A stretch of DNA of 64,000 nucleotides from Purshia tridentata. Lineage: Eukaryota; Streptophyta; Magnoliopsida; Rosales; Rosaceae. The notes below the pieces were generated by a model. It was given only the letters and a program-made list of their open reading frames with translations. It was not told the origin of the DNA and did not search any database. Made by a program: the position numbers and the translations under genes. Below are positions 12,440 through 23,573 of the stretch, in pieces. The stretch's first letter is position 1, and every line of letters starts with the position of its first letter. The DNA is taken from contig QANT01003805.1 of NCBI GenBank assembly GCA_003254885.1, positions 1-64,000 of the forward strand, in the 5' to 3' direction.

Positions 12440-12560
12440 ATCAACAAAACTCAAACCCTAGGCTATATTGTCCGATCTTAAACTCAAATCCTAGGCTACG
12501 ATGCCATCATTGTCTGATCTCAAATTCAAATCCTAGGCTACGCCATCATCATTGTCCAGA
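12440..12560. repeat. Three tandem units of about 45-60 bp
   Basis: ACTCAAATCCTAGGCTA followed by CATCATTGTCYGATCT recurs near 12447, 12481 and 12524 with differing spacer lengths. It makes an incidental open frame at 12421-12639. Confidence 0.65.
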
Positions 12561-13026
12561 TATGTTTCAACTTGCACATTTGATTCATCTTATATCAGGG
12601 GCACAATTTCAACACAAACACTATCTTTCAAAATGCTAGATATATTTATTTGGAACTACAATGACGCCAAAGAACCTGATTAATTTCAGTATCCAAATCC
12701 AAAAATTGATTTAACAAACATAAAGAACTCAAAGAGAGAAGCATTTTAATACCAAAACCTTAACAATGGGCGGTCGGAGCCACCAAAATCCGAGAGTGGC
12801 AATGGCGGAGGTTGAGGTTTTCAAATTACAGTTTTTGAAATTCAAAACAATTGCACCCAAACTTGTATACCAATAGAGAAAGCATGTCTAGGGGAGAAGA
12901 ATAGGACTGTAAACATATCAATACATCATCAGAATCGCCGGAAAAGGCAGCGGGAAGTTTCGAACCTTCCTAGAGTCGATTCGCCGTCCACGGTGGTTAT
13001 TTGGAGAATTAGAACCACCATCACAC

Positions 13027-13250
13027 TCACCATGTCGAGAGGAAGCTTTTGGAGGTGGCGAGCTGCTGCCGGAATCTCGAAGTCACCACCAAAAATGATG
13101 ATCGGATTTTGGTCTGGGTTTGGGTTTCTATGGGTTTTTTGGGAAAGTGACGGCCATGGATAGATAGAAGAGGAAAAGGCGAAGAGAATCCAATTGGTTT
13201 CGTCGCCGTTGGCAACCAGACGACGGCGATATCACCGGTGAATAGCACGG
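13027..13250 (-). pseudogene. Gene-like open frame inside the TIR element, function unknown
   Basis: A 73-residue minus-strand frame starts at 13248 in CT-rich sequence that resembles a plant 5' UTR. It runs to 13027, with a possible GTGAGT-type donor near 13025 on the minus strand. The protein (rich in Ser, Thr, Pro, Arg) matches no family I can name. It could be the first exon of a captured host gene or an element-specific leader. Intact homologues elsewhere in the genome would decide. Confidence 0.2.
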
Positions 13251-13554
13251 TGAGAGAAAGTGATGCGATGGAAGATAGAGATGGGGTTGGGGGATTGAGA
13301 AAGATAAAGTGCGAATGAGATAGTTAATAAATTGTAAAATAAAAAAAAAAAGAAAAAAAAGGATATAATCAGAATATTAAAAATAACTAGCTAGGTATAA
13401 GTTGACCGAGGGCTTTTGGGAGAGTTTAAGTTTATAATATGGGGTTTTGGGAGAGGTTGATTTAGGGTGGGGGTTATGAGAGAACTTAGCTCGAAAAAAA
13501 GGGTTAGTAAATGTTTACATTTTTAGATTTTCTGATGTGGCAATCATAAAAATG

Positions 13555-14035
13555 ACCTTAACCTATATTAAAAGGATTTCCTTAATAATTTAAAACATCC
13601 CTGGCCTCTGTGTACAAATAGTTGTCTAAAAGGGTCTAAGCCTAATTATTTATTTATTTTTTGTTATGCATATTATAGATTAGTAATTTTATTTAGGGTA
13701 TACCCTATAGTTTAAATATCATACACTTTATAGTCCTAAACCACATTTAGTATATGATATTCTATATTATATTATATCTTTAAAGTATATAGTTTATAGT
13801 TTAATTAGTTATAGAAATATATTATATATTGTGGGGAGAAACTAAAATTTTAAGTTTTAGTCCATGTTTTTGGCCCGTTAATCTAATTTAAAACTATATA
13901 TAAACCATAAATATATTTTTAAAAATATAATTTAATATGTATCTATATTTACCAGTTCGCTGTGGTGCACGCATTGTATGTAGGCTAAAACCAAAGCTGG
14001 AACTAGCTTGGACAGATCCGATCCCTTTTTTATGA
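13555..14035. other. AT-rich intergenic stretch
   Basis: Mostly A+T with many ATATA words; no feature was recognised. Confidence 0.6.
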
Positions 14036-14221
14036 GTTTTGACTAAGAATGGCTAAAATTCCCGCGGTTTAAGGTCCTCGGAGGGATCCAATCCGATTAA
14101 ACATAAATGAGGATTATAAATGGGACCGGGTTCGGATTCGGGGATTTATATGGGGACCCAAGTCGGGGGCGGGGCAGGGCAGGGATGGTATTGGTTCCCC
14201 CGAACTCGAACCCACCCCGAT

Positions 14222-14362
14222 TATATGATTATATATATATATTATTTTTATTTTAATATTTAAAATAAAAATAATCAACTAAATTCACAGTTTGAGAATC
14301 GAACTCAAGACCTCAACACTCCTCAGCAACACCTTATCCACTAGACTAGCAAGCTTTTGCAA
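14222..14362 (-). mobile_element. Possible tRNA-derived SINE fragment inside the hAT element
   Basis: On the minus strand, TAGTCTAGTGG (about 14350-14340) fits the pol III A box and GAGTTCGATTCTC (about 14305-14292) fits the B box, spaced as in tRNA-derived SINEs. The remainder toward 14222 is A/T-rich. No target duplication was identified, so chance similarity cannot be excluded. Confidence 0.4.
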
Positions 14363-14426
14363 ACTTATTCTTCCAGTCTATGTATTTAGTCATTTTAGAT
14401 AATAAAATTAATACAAAAATTCTAAA

Positions 14427-14745
14427 ACCCTAAACCTTAAATCTTAAACTCTATACTATATATCCTATACCCTAAAACCATACCCTAAACCAAGAGGCCC
14501 AAAAAAATAAAAAAAACCATACCCTAAACCATAAACACTAAACCCCAAATTCTATTAATTACTATACACTAAAAATCTATTATTAATTTCCTAAATCATA
14601 TACCCTAAACCCTATTTCCTAAAATCCTATATCTATACCCTATACCCTATACCTTATGCCTATACCCTAAACCCTATATCATATACCCTAATCTTCATAT
14701 CCTAAACCCTATACCCTATACCCTAAACTATAAACTATGAACACT
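14427..14745. repeat. Degenerate telomere-like CCCTAAA/CCCTATA array
   Basis: Many words such as CCCTAAACC, CCCTATACCC and CCATACCCTAAACC occur in loose tandem, some matching the plant telomere unit CCCTAAA exactly. A block containing AATTCTATTAATTACTATA is duplicated about 206 bp apart (near 14547 and 14753). It lies inside the hAT element, so it is not a chromosome end. Confidence 0.7.
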
Positions 14746-15207
14746 AAAGACCCAAATTCTATTAATTACTATATACACTAAATCTATTATTGATTCCCTA
14801 AATCGTAAACTAGTAATAAAAATAGCAACTTAGATTGTGTTGGACTAGAGTAATATGTACTAAGTAATATCCAACATTTGATAGACATGGAATAAGAAAA
14901 ATAGCATTGTCTTGAGCTATAATATTTTATTTTTAAAAATAAGTAATACATAATTATCTGATTTTTTTAATATAGTTTAAAAAATCCTAAATTATATGTT
15001 ATATATAAAATTTATAAACATATATAATTATATAATATATATAAAATCTATTATATAAGCTAATGATATATATATAATCATACTATTATATATAGAACAT
15101 TATATAAAACTATTATATAAGTAAAACAACAAAAAACCCTGAGGCAGTCAGCCGCCTCTCTCTCTTTCTCTAAGTCGCTTTTTCAATTCCCTAGTTTCCA
15201 ACTTTCC

Positions 15208-15471
15208 ATGGATGCAGATCATTCTAACCAAACCAATTCAGCATCCCACTCGAGCACAAAACCCATGGACCTAATCTTGTCGATCTATCTGTCTCTCTCT
15301 CCGCTCGATCTCTCTTTCTCTCTCGCCGTTCTCGCCACTCTCTGTGTCCTCTGTCTCGCCGCCCTCTCTTCCACCGTAGCCTCTCTGTCTCGTCGTCCGA
15401 CCCAAAAAAGTTTGCTGGATTTTTGTAATATGCAATCTTGCATATGCCACAAATTCTATAAATATTTGTAA
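15208..15471 (+). pseudogene. Possible remnant of the N-terminus of a hAT protein
   Basis: A CT-rich leader (15150-15205) precedes an ATG in good context and an 87-residue frame whose first 25 residues are Ser/Asn/Thr-rich, as is common at hAT transposase N-termini. The rest is low-complexity. No zinc-finger BED or dimerisation motif is visible. Its position inside a hAT element is the main argument; it may be non-coding. Confidence 0.2.
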
Positions 15472-15588
15472 TATGTTATAAATATTCTTATTGCGTGTTT
15501 GGTTACAAAGACATATGCTTCCCAACTTCATTCTTTGAATTAATTTGGTTTTCATGGTTTTGATGTTTATGGGTATTGAGTATTAGAG

Positions 15589-15591
<3 letters not shown>

Positions 15592-15624
<33 letters not shown>
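15592..15624. repeat. (AT)n microsatellite
   Basis: An uninterrupted AT dinucleotide run of about 33 bp lies inside the hAT element. Confidence 0.95.
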
Positions 15625-15626
<2 letters not shown>

Positions 15627-16481
15627 TTTCTGTATCTGAATGATTTGATTGGTTATTCGAATGGGGTTCAAGCTCCTGATTGTCAGCAATGAATTTTGAG
15701 GAGTCTTGTAAAAGTTATTTTCTTTCAGAATCTCCTTTAGCTAACTGAGAAAGTGCTGCACAATTTGATCTGATTTTCATCTTTTCCTTTTTTTTTTTTC
15801 TTTTTCTTTTAATCATATAAGAAGTGATTGCCAGATTCCAAATTTAATCTTTACTTAAATCTTAATTTTCTTTGACATCAAACAGAGGGTTGAGTGTATA
15901 TAAATAAAAGCTGGAATCTTTGTAGGGGATTCGGGCGGTCTGGGGAGCTACTCCCCGACGGCATCGGGGGTGGGGAATCCCCGTTTAAGCACTTGGGGAA
16001 TAAAACAATTCCGGGGGCGGGGGATGAGGGTGGCACCCCCGGCCCCGACCCGCCCCGTTGCCATCGCTAGTTTTGACCAAAACCAATGAACACGATTTTT
16101 TTCGATATTTTTTTCAACGGTTTGATTTGGCCTACTTGAGAAAATGATACCCATCCATTTCTTTTTTCTTTTTTTTTTTATTGCAAAAGCAATAATTAAT
16201 TGATTTATCAATAGTCATTCTTTTGGAGAGACTTTTGTACACAAAAAGTAAATAAATACACATGGCATTGCTAATAGCCATTTCATTTCATCGTAGATGC
16301 TCTAAAAAGGCAACATGATGCTATCAATATAAAAGAGCCAAGGAAACATGTATGATACAATACTATGTTTAACCAAGGTGAGAAAGCAATACGACTTCAC
16401 AATAAGCCCACAAAAAACAAAAGACGAAAAGAAAAAATTTGGGCGCTAAAGCCATCAGAAAATATGTAGTAGGAAATGTTT

Positions 16482-19400
16482 CTATCCAAGAATAATGTAC
16501 CTAATGAAATGTAATTCAGATACGACATCCCTTATATTCATTCGGTTTCTTGGAGATTCGACAGAACAAGCAATTCCAAGCCGTAATATAAAACTTAAGC
16601 ACTCCTTCATTTTTTGAGCTCCAACACTATGTTGTTTGGGAGAGTCCATTTTGCTTCCTTGAAGTATTAGCGAGTCTGCAATCTCGTTAACTCTCTCAGG
16701 AATATTCATCTTCACAAAATTATGAAGGTTCAAGTCGTCATTAAACATGTAGTCAGTGGGTCTCTTCCCAGTAAACATCTCTAACAACAGAATGCCAAAG
16801 CTATAGACATCTCCATATGTTGACACTTCACTTCCTATTCCATACTCTACAGTTCAAACATCAAAAATATTGTCACTACGTACCTATAATTGCATATAGA
16901 AATAATAGAGCTTCCTTAAAAGCATGTAATTAAGAGTATAAATCAAAATCAGTTATTTTTGTTACCTGGAGCAGCATAACCAATCGATCCTCTTATTCCA
17001 ATGGAACTTGTCTGATTTGTAGAAATATTATTGGGTAGTGGTGTGAGAAATCTTGCTAGTCCAAAATCAGAAACATGTCCAGTCAATTCATCGTTCAATA
17101 GAACATTGCTTGGCTTGAGATCACAATGAACTATTGGTGTTTCACAATGATTATGAAGATAATCCAATGCACAAGCAACATCATAGGCGATATCTAGTTT
17201 CTGAAGAAAAGTTAAATTCTTGGATGCGCATTTAATCTCAAGTGTTCCAGTTGTTGGGTGCAACCATTCCTCTAAGCTTCCATTTTTCATGTACTCATAA
17301 ACTAGAGCTTTGAAATCATTACCACGAAAATCAACACTTGAACATGCAGTTATGATCTTGACAAGATTTCGATGCCTGATATTTCTTAATGCCTCACATT
17401 CAGCAATGAAGCTCTTTGAAGCTCCTTGGCATAACAAGTTAAACACTTTGACGGCAATAATTGAAGCTCCAACATCATCAAGAACTCCTTTGTACACAGA
17501 ACCAAAACTACCCACGCCAATAAAATTAGCCGAAGAAAACCCATCAGTAGCTTTTAGGAGAGTGGCATATGACACATGGCAAAAAGAGCTCTGCAACTTA
17601 ATTGATGTGGTTGCTTTGCTTTCCTTTCTAGAATAATAAAGAAACAGAACTGTTGTTATTCCTAGAAGAACACACCCTGGTACTATATAGCTTGCGAATT
17701 TGATCAAGCCATGAGACAATCTCCCTCTCTTGGACTCCATAGTCTTGCACTTGGGCAAATGAAGATTAGGAATACTGCTGCAGAGCCTAGTGTTTCCAAT
17801 AACTGAAGTCGCACTTGCGTTTTTGAAAACACCTTCAATTGGTACTGCTCCCCAGAAGTCATTGAAAGATAGGTTTAGGTTCAAGAGCGCAAAGCTTTCT
17901 AAAAATTCTGGAATTTCACCAGAGAATTTGTTTCGAGAAAGGTCTAAATCTTGAATCCCTCTCAGTAACATCATCGATGAAGGAAGTGGCCCTTTGAAGA
18001 AGTTGCCTTGCAAATGCAGCACTTCCAGACTCAAACAACTACCAAGAGTATCGGGGAGTTCTCCGGATAACATGTTATCGGAAACATCCAATGCACGAAG
18101 ATTCCTCAACTTTCCAACCTCCATGGAAAGGAACCCGGTAAAGTGATTTTGGGACAAGTTGAAAGAAAGGGATAAGGATGGAAGGCCATTAAGTAGTTGT
18201 TGAGGTATTGAACCACTAAGGTTATTTTGAGAAAGATCAAATTCCTGCAGTGAATGACATTCCCCTAAGCCTGGTGGGATGTCGCCCTGAAGATTATTCT
18301 CATGCAATTGGAGTGTGGTTAAGATGGTTAAATTTCCTAGAGAGGATGGAATGCTCCCTGACAATTCGTTTTCATAAAGAGTTAATCGTCCAAGCCTTGA
18401 AAGCTTCCCAATGTCAGTGGGGATATTACCTGTCAAGCAGTTTCTCCCCATAGCCAATGATTCCAAGCTAACCAGATTCGCAATCCCACTTGGGATGCTT
18501 CCATGTACTCGGTTTCCTTGAATCCAAAGCATTTCAAGCTTGGTTGAGAGATTGGATATTGATGAGGGCAACAATCCTCCAAAATTGTTATGGTTGACAA
18601 TCAACCACTGTAATTTTGTGGCATTGATCAATTCTGAGAGAAAACTCAAGTCACCTTCTTTACCGCCACTTCCAAGATTATTCACTTGAATGTTGAATCT
18701 TCGGAGTTTATGAAGCTTTTGCAAATTCGGCACCTCTCCGGTTAGTGTGTTATCTGAAACTTCAAATGCCACTAGATTTGTGGCATTGGATATTGATAGG
18801 GGAATAGGTCCAGAAAATTGGTTGACGTCAATGTGAAAGTGTTGGAGATTAGGAAGAGTTTTGCCAAAATATGAGGGAATGCTCCCTTGAATTTGGTTTC
18901 TTGATGCATAAAAAGAAACTAGAGATGAGAGGTTATAGATAGAGGGAGGGATGGAACCGGACAAGTTATTTGAGGCTAATGACAAATACGTTAAATTTTT
19001 CAATTGGCCTAGAGAACTGGGCATACTTCCGAAAAACTGGTTATTCTCAAAAGCAAGTGACTTGAGAGATGAAAGGTTCCCCAATGAAGGAGGAATCTCT
19101 CCTTTTAAAGTATTGCTTCGTAAATAAAATGTTTGAAGCTTTAACAATGAGCCGATTTCTGAAGGAATTGCACCCACCAGTTTGTTGTAACCCAAATCCA
19201 AGATGGTGAGGTTGGAGCAATATGATATATTGTGTGGAATAAGGCCAGTAAATGAGTTATTGTTTAGATGCAATACCTGCAATCTGCGCAAGTGCCTAAT
19301 TTCTGGAGGGATTTCATGACTGAAGCTATTGTTTTGGAGATATAATTCTTTTAGGAAGCTCAGATTTCCTATGTGCGGGGATATGGACCCCACCAAGTTT

Positions 19401-19666
19401 TGTGATTGTAGATCCAGCTTAATGACGACTCTTTGATGATGTCTTGTACTGCAAGAAACTCCAGCCCATGAACAAAAGTGAATGGACTCATTCCAGGAGG
19501 TCGTGATCTGATGGGGATCGTGCTGTATCTTAGCTTTGATGGCTAACAGTGCAAGCCTATCCGTCTCATTCCCTCCCAATCCCATGCTGTAACAAAAAAC
19601 AAACACTGAAGTAAGAAGTGAGTATATTAACAACAATTTCACAACCAAGACCCTCATTTTGATCAT
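16482..19666 (-). CDS. LRR receptor-like kinase, subfamily XII (EFR/Xa21/At3g47570 type), non-RD
   Basis: A plasma-membrane receptor serine/threonine kinase, presumably a pattern-recognition receptor. Two coding exons: 19666-16966 and 16846-16482, joined by a 119-bp GT-AG intron (16847-16965) that restores GYAAPE-YGIGSEVS across the junction, giving 1021 residues. Order: signal peptide (about 1-27), Cys-containing LRR N-cap (33-75), 22 plant-type LRRs (about 80-620), C-cap LPKC, one transmembrane helix (about 656-677), then kinase with GVGSFGSVYKG (about 715), AVK lysine, HCDLKPSN (about 845), DFG (about 865) and VYSFGILLLEMFTGKRPTD. Cysteine instead of arginine before the catalytic aspartate marks a non-RD kinase, a class tied to immune receptors. 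Length and intron position are typical of the family, and no damage is seen. The ligand is unknown. Confidence 0.95.
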
Positions 19667-19749
19667 TAAACACGTTTGTAAAAGATGGAGAAGGGAGATG
19701 ATTTTTTAGTTGTGAAATTAGTAATATCACTTTAAGGCATGACATACTA

Positions 19750-19756
19750 ATTTATA
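19750..19756 (-). promoter_or_regulatory. Candidate TATA box of the receptor kinase
   Basis: TATAAAT on the minus strand lies about 84-90 bp upstream of the start codon at 19666, a normal distance for a short leader. Confidence 0.5.
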
Positions 19757-19818
19757 GAGTGAAGGACCTGCATGAAAATTTAGATAGGCTAAGGAATTCC
19801 AAATTTCTAACTGTTAAC

Positions 19819-19836
19819 AGTCAAGCATGGTTGACT
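19819..19836. promoter_or_regulatory. Inverted W-box pair upstream of the receptor kinase
   Basis: AGTCAA (19819-19824) and TTGACT (19831-19836) form two WRKY-core sites in inverted orientation with a 6-bp spacer, about 65 bp upstream of the TATA-like site. WRKY factors bind TTGAC cores and often act on immune genes. Function here is inferred. Confidence 0.45.
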
Positions 19837-19859
19837 CAAGAAGACTTCCTTTTATTTGC

Positions 19860-22800
19860 TTAAACTCAAAACTGGGGCCTGGCAAGGGTGGTTGGAGTCT
19901 TTTTTTTTTTACTTTTTCTTGACTTGGAATGATATAAAAAATGACAAAAGACTAATTAAAGACCAAGGGGAAGCTTTAACAATTTTGGCATGCTCCTCTT
20001 CATTCTTATAGTGGGAAAGTTAACAATTGTGTCCTCCTCAGCCACCCCCACCTCCATGTAAGAGAAGACAATTTAACATTCAAAATTCTTGTAAAATATT
20101 TTGGAAGCTAGTCAAGGTTAGACTAACATCAAATTGGGCTAGTTTCATTTTTTTAAGGGAAAGGTATATCAAAAAAACTTCACTATTAGTAGCAAAGCCA
20201 ATTTAGGAATTCAACTTTCAGAGTACTTTAGATCCGTTAGGACTGAAATTTGAGTTAAGCACTAAATGAGGCTACTTCGTCAATTTAAGCCAAATGTCTA
20301 TTAGTTTTAAGGGTAAAATGGTTAAAATAAAAAATAATTATGAAAATTATAAACTTATTTGTTAAAAATAGAAAAATAAAATAAAATATGCATACCTTCT
20401 CCTCCCCCACCTCGACCTCCCACCTCATTCCGGCAAGCCCCCCACCCCAATCTCCTTCACTCCGACAGCTTCTCTGCTTCAGCTACCCTCAACACCAGCC
20501 AAACTAGAAAAAATAAATAAAAATATGCATACCTTTTCCCTCCCCCACCTTGACCTCCCTCCTCATTCCGGCAAGCCCCCCACCCCAACCTCCTTCACTC
20601 TGATAGCTTCCCAGCGCTGGCTACCCCTCCACACCAGCCATCTCTCTCTCCCTCTCTCGCTTTCTCTCTCTCTCTACATGTCTCTGTTTCTGTTTTCATA
20701 ATTGTTGAGGATTCTAATTGTATACTTATTGCAGTGTGAAGCACTAGAGTTTAGTCTATACATGATGTCCCATAGAAATCTTGCAAAATCCAAGCCAATG
20801 TAGTTGTTTGATAAATAATTAGACACTAATGAACATGTATATTAATTACATGCATCTACCATTTGACAAATATAATTCATGGGAAGAAAGGTGACCCTCA
20901 AATTCAGTCTATCAAAATAAATCAGTTTGGTGACTCATCTGTGCACTGACATTTGAGTTAGGTCTAGGGAACAGTGTCAGAATTTGGGTAATATATTTGG
21001 CACTTGTCTATTATCATTTTACACATATGTACATAAAGTTTTTATATGTAGATAAATGTCTCTCTCATGGTACCTGAAAAATTGTCCTCTTTCACACATG
21101 CATGGAATGGTAACCCATCTGGATAAATGGGTGGAGCCAGCCACATTTGGCCGACAGCAAAGCAGGGTTGGAAGAATCTAAAGTGGCTAATCTTATATAC
21201 GTGGCTATTAAGATTTTAAGACTAGTAACAGAGCAGCGTTGGGAGCAAGTTTGAAAATGGTGCACGACTTCTAAAAGCTATTGATCAGTGTAAATGCAAG
21301 AAAGTTTGCGGTCAGCTATTGTGTTTGCTCATATGGTAAAAATGAAGAGTAAATGCAGGAAATAGGCTGAACAACTTTTAATAGTAACTTCAGCAGTAAA
21401 TTTGATAGGTTGGCTTAACTAGTGTGGGAATTGGGATTTCTTACTTCGGAATTAACTAATAAAATTCGACATTTCCTTAATTACCTTTTCATTACGCTTT
21501 AATTAGCAACTCAGAAAAGCCATAACTCGGAATCTGAATTATCTGTAATGCATGCAAGTCATAACCAAAATCTATTTTCTTACCTTTATTTCTACTCATT
21601 ATTCCATGCTCACGTTAAGTAGCAAAGGAGTATATATAAATTCCACTAAAGAATCAATATATATGTCACTTATGGCATTTCATTTGGCTGCTTACCATTT
21701 ACTACAGCTCAGAGCCTCAGAGGGTAAAGAGACAAATGGCTCAAGTCTGATGCATCTAATTAATGCACTCATCCCAATGAAACCTTCATTATATGGAACC
21801 TTCAAGCTCAATGTGTTTCTCTTTGTTGTTTTTTTTTAAGTGAGTAATATTCTCCGTGGAGGAAACAAAGATGATGATGTTTGTTAGAATAGAGTTAATT
21901 TTATTTGATTGCATGCCTCTCAAAAAGGCCTGTGTATGTGTGTGTTAAGGAAGGATTGGAGTTTTGTTTGACTTTTTTGGCATTGTTTGATTTCCTTTCC
22001 TACCCACAAGTGGCACTTTGTTTGACTTTGTTTGGCATTGTCATTGTTAGCAAATATAATTCTTGCTTAAAGATGACTGTTGGTATGTGGTGTTACTTGT
22101 TAACTACCTAATAAAAAGTTGCTTTAGCATCCAGAATTTAAAATTTTGTATTGTTCATTTGTTAGGGCAGATTGGTTCACTTGTAGCCCTCATGGATAAT
22201 GGTGAGAGAGGTTTTTTAATTCAAAGAAGAAAATAAAGTTGATTTCACACTTATCCCATGCGGCAACTTTAATTTGTGACTCACATCCATATAAGAAAAA
22301 ACTATTATAAAACGTACAAAATGGGTTGTTTTAAATTAATTTATATGTCATGGGCCTCATTTATAGGCTATCTTTGCAAGCAAATCACAGATTACCATAA
22401 TAATATATTTAAGTTTAAATTCTTAAATTGAAATCCTGATCGAAATTCTCATATTTCATTTTTTTAATTCAAACAATAGGATTTGAAATCCAAATTCAAA
22501 TCTAAATTCAAGAATCCAAATTGACTCTTAAGGTTGCGTGAGTTAGGTCAATGCATTGCATGCAGCTAGCTATCATCCCAGACCTTGAAACGAAAGCAAG
22601 TTTAGGTTAATTATATGGGTTCGTGAATATAAGTGGCAGTTCAAATGCACATCTAGAGCTTCAACAGCAGACCAATTACTATTATGATCAGTCAATCTAC
22701 CAACAAAAACCCTCATGTTGAATTTGTGGAAATTAGTAAGTTCACACGCGTACAAGATTCTGGCCTTGATGTGAAATTTGGGTAACAAGCAGAGCCCCCT

Positions 22801-23077
22801 GCATCTGGAATATATGATGTACTATATATAACCACAGCAAGTGTTAGCTTCATCATCACTCACAAGATTCTAGACCTAATGGGGTCCGAGGACCGTGGAG
22901 AGAAATGATATCTCTTTCTTTCTTCTTATCTAGAAGGTAATAAAAATCTCTCCATGGAAGTCTCCTTCTCTCTTCTTTTCTAAAAGGCTCCTCTACTTTT
23001 CCCAACCACTAGATTTGATTTATTTTTAATATACCACAAAACAAAAAAATAAATAAATAAATGATTGAGATCAATAC
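19860..23077. other. Intergenic region between the receptor kinase and the solo LTR
   Basis: Apart from the 137-bp tandem duplication at 20371-20645, I see only AT-rich sequence and short unsupported ORFs (for example 21552-21839 and 22573-22788). Confidence 0.5.
20371..20645. repeat. 137-bp tandem duplication, CT/C-rich
   Basis: Copy 1 (about 20371-20507) and copy 2 (about 20508-20645) share TATGCATACCTT and CATTCCGGCAAGCCCCCCAC. The second copy runs into a (CT)n-rich tract (20641-20680). Confidence 0.8.
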
Positions 23078-23289
23078 CACACTGTTGAACCGTAAAAATT
23101 CAAAAAAAATAAGATAAAAATACAGCCCTACATTGGAGTATTCAAATGAAGTTAAACTTTTAAATGGATGAGATAAGTGATAAAAATAGAGGAAATCTTA
23201 TCAAAATATCTTATCTCTAAATGTGATCACCATTTAAATTTAAATTTTGGGTGATCACATCCTCATCTTCTTAGACCTCTAGTGGTCTC

Positions 23290-23298
23290 TATAAATAG
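23290..23298 (+). promoter_or_regulatory. LTR TATA box
   Basis: TATAAATAG inside a short palindromic context (CTCTATAAATAGAG) marks the likely U3/R boundary of the solo LTR. Confidence 0.65.
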
Positions 23299-23426
23299 AG
23301 ATGAGAGGTTCAGAAAGGAGAAGGAGAAAAATAAACACCGAAGTGCAGCAAGAAAGAAGTCAGAAAAATTGCAGGTATATAGCTGCCTTTATGGCTCCAA
23401 CGTCCGGTCCCAACCTCTCTTAAAAA

Positions 23427-23573
23427 GTGGTGCTTGCGAGCACCACAAAATCATCCATGGAAACATGGAACGGTGCTTGTGAGCACCACAAAATCATCCA
23501 TGGAAACATGGACGGTGTTTGCGAACACCACAAAATCATCCATGGAAATATGGAACAGTTGTCCGAGAACAAC
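23427..23573 (+). repeat. Triplicated 42-43-bp unit with two hairpins per unit, plus a degenerate fourth stem
   Basis: Each unit has hairpin A, GGTGCT-TGCG-AGCACC (23429-23444; variants at 23472-23487 and 23514-23529), and hairpin B, TCCATG-GAAA-CATGGA (23454-23469, 23497-23512, 23539-23554), the latter closed by a GNRA-type GAAA loop. In the third copy of A one C-G pair is replaced by T-A on both sides, and in the third B one pair becomes G-U, so pairing is kept. A fourth stem (GTTGT...ACAAC, 23558-23573) follows. The array lies about 105-250 nt downstream of the expected transcription start of the LTR. Confidence 0.85.

Larger units (their letters stand above)
11815..13550. mobile_element. 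Degenerate long-TIR element (Mutator-like?) with possible captured gene sequence
   Basis: The left block (about 11835-11925, with CCCCCCACCC and CTCTCTCAAAACCTCATAAA) is matched imperfectly by the reverse complement of about 13405-13520 (CCCCCACCCT, CTCTCCCAAAACCCCATA). This suggests terminal inverted repeats of about 100 bp. The interior holds a 26-bp minisatellite (about 12225-12345), three 50-bp units (12440-12560) and a GC-richer minus-strand block (about 12770-13260) that reads like a 5' UTR plus first coding exon. No target duplication was confirmed and no transposase is present. Assignment to Mutator is inferred from TIR length. Confidence 0.4.
14044..16069. mobile_element. hAT-superfamily element, 2026 bp, with 8-bp target duplication
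   Basis: The exact 8-mer GTTTTGAC flanks both sides (14036-14043 and 16070-16077). The ends are inverted: TAAGAATGGC on the left and, reverse-complemented, TAGCGATGGC on the right. The right form matches the TAGnGATGGC ends of many plant hAT elements. Both subterminal regions are strongly G/C-rich (14090-14220 and 15925-16062). No transposase-length ORF is present, so it is a deleted or non-autonomous copy. The interior carries a tRNA-like SINE block, telomere-like repeats and a CT-rich leader with a short ORF. Confidence 0.8.

Noticed and set aside
15271-15555. Arg/Glu-rich minus-strand ORF
   Set aside because: Antisense of a CT-rich leader inside the hAT element; low complexity.
21552-22111. 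Two ORFs of 95 and 68 residues upstream of the receptor kinase
   Set aside because: AT-rich, hydrophobic low-complexity translations without start context, splice partners or a recognised family.
23427-23560. CRISPR-like spaced repeats
   Set aside because: The window is a plant nuclear genome, the units are contiguous without spacers, and the palindromic units belong to an LTR.
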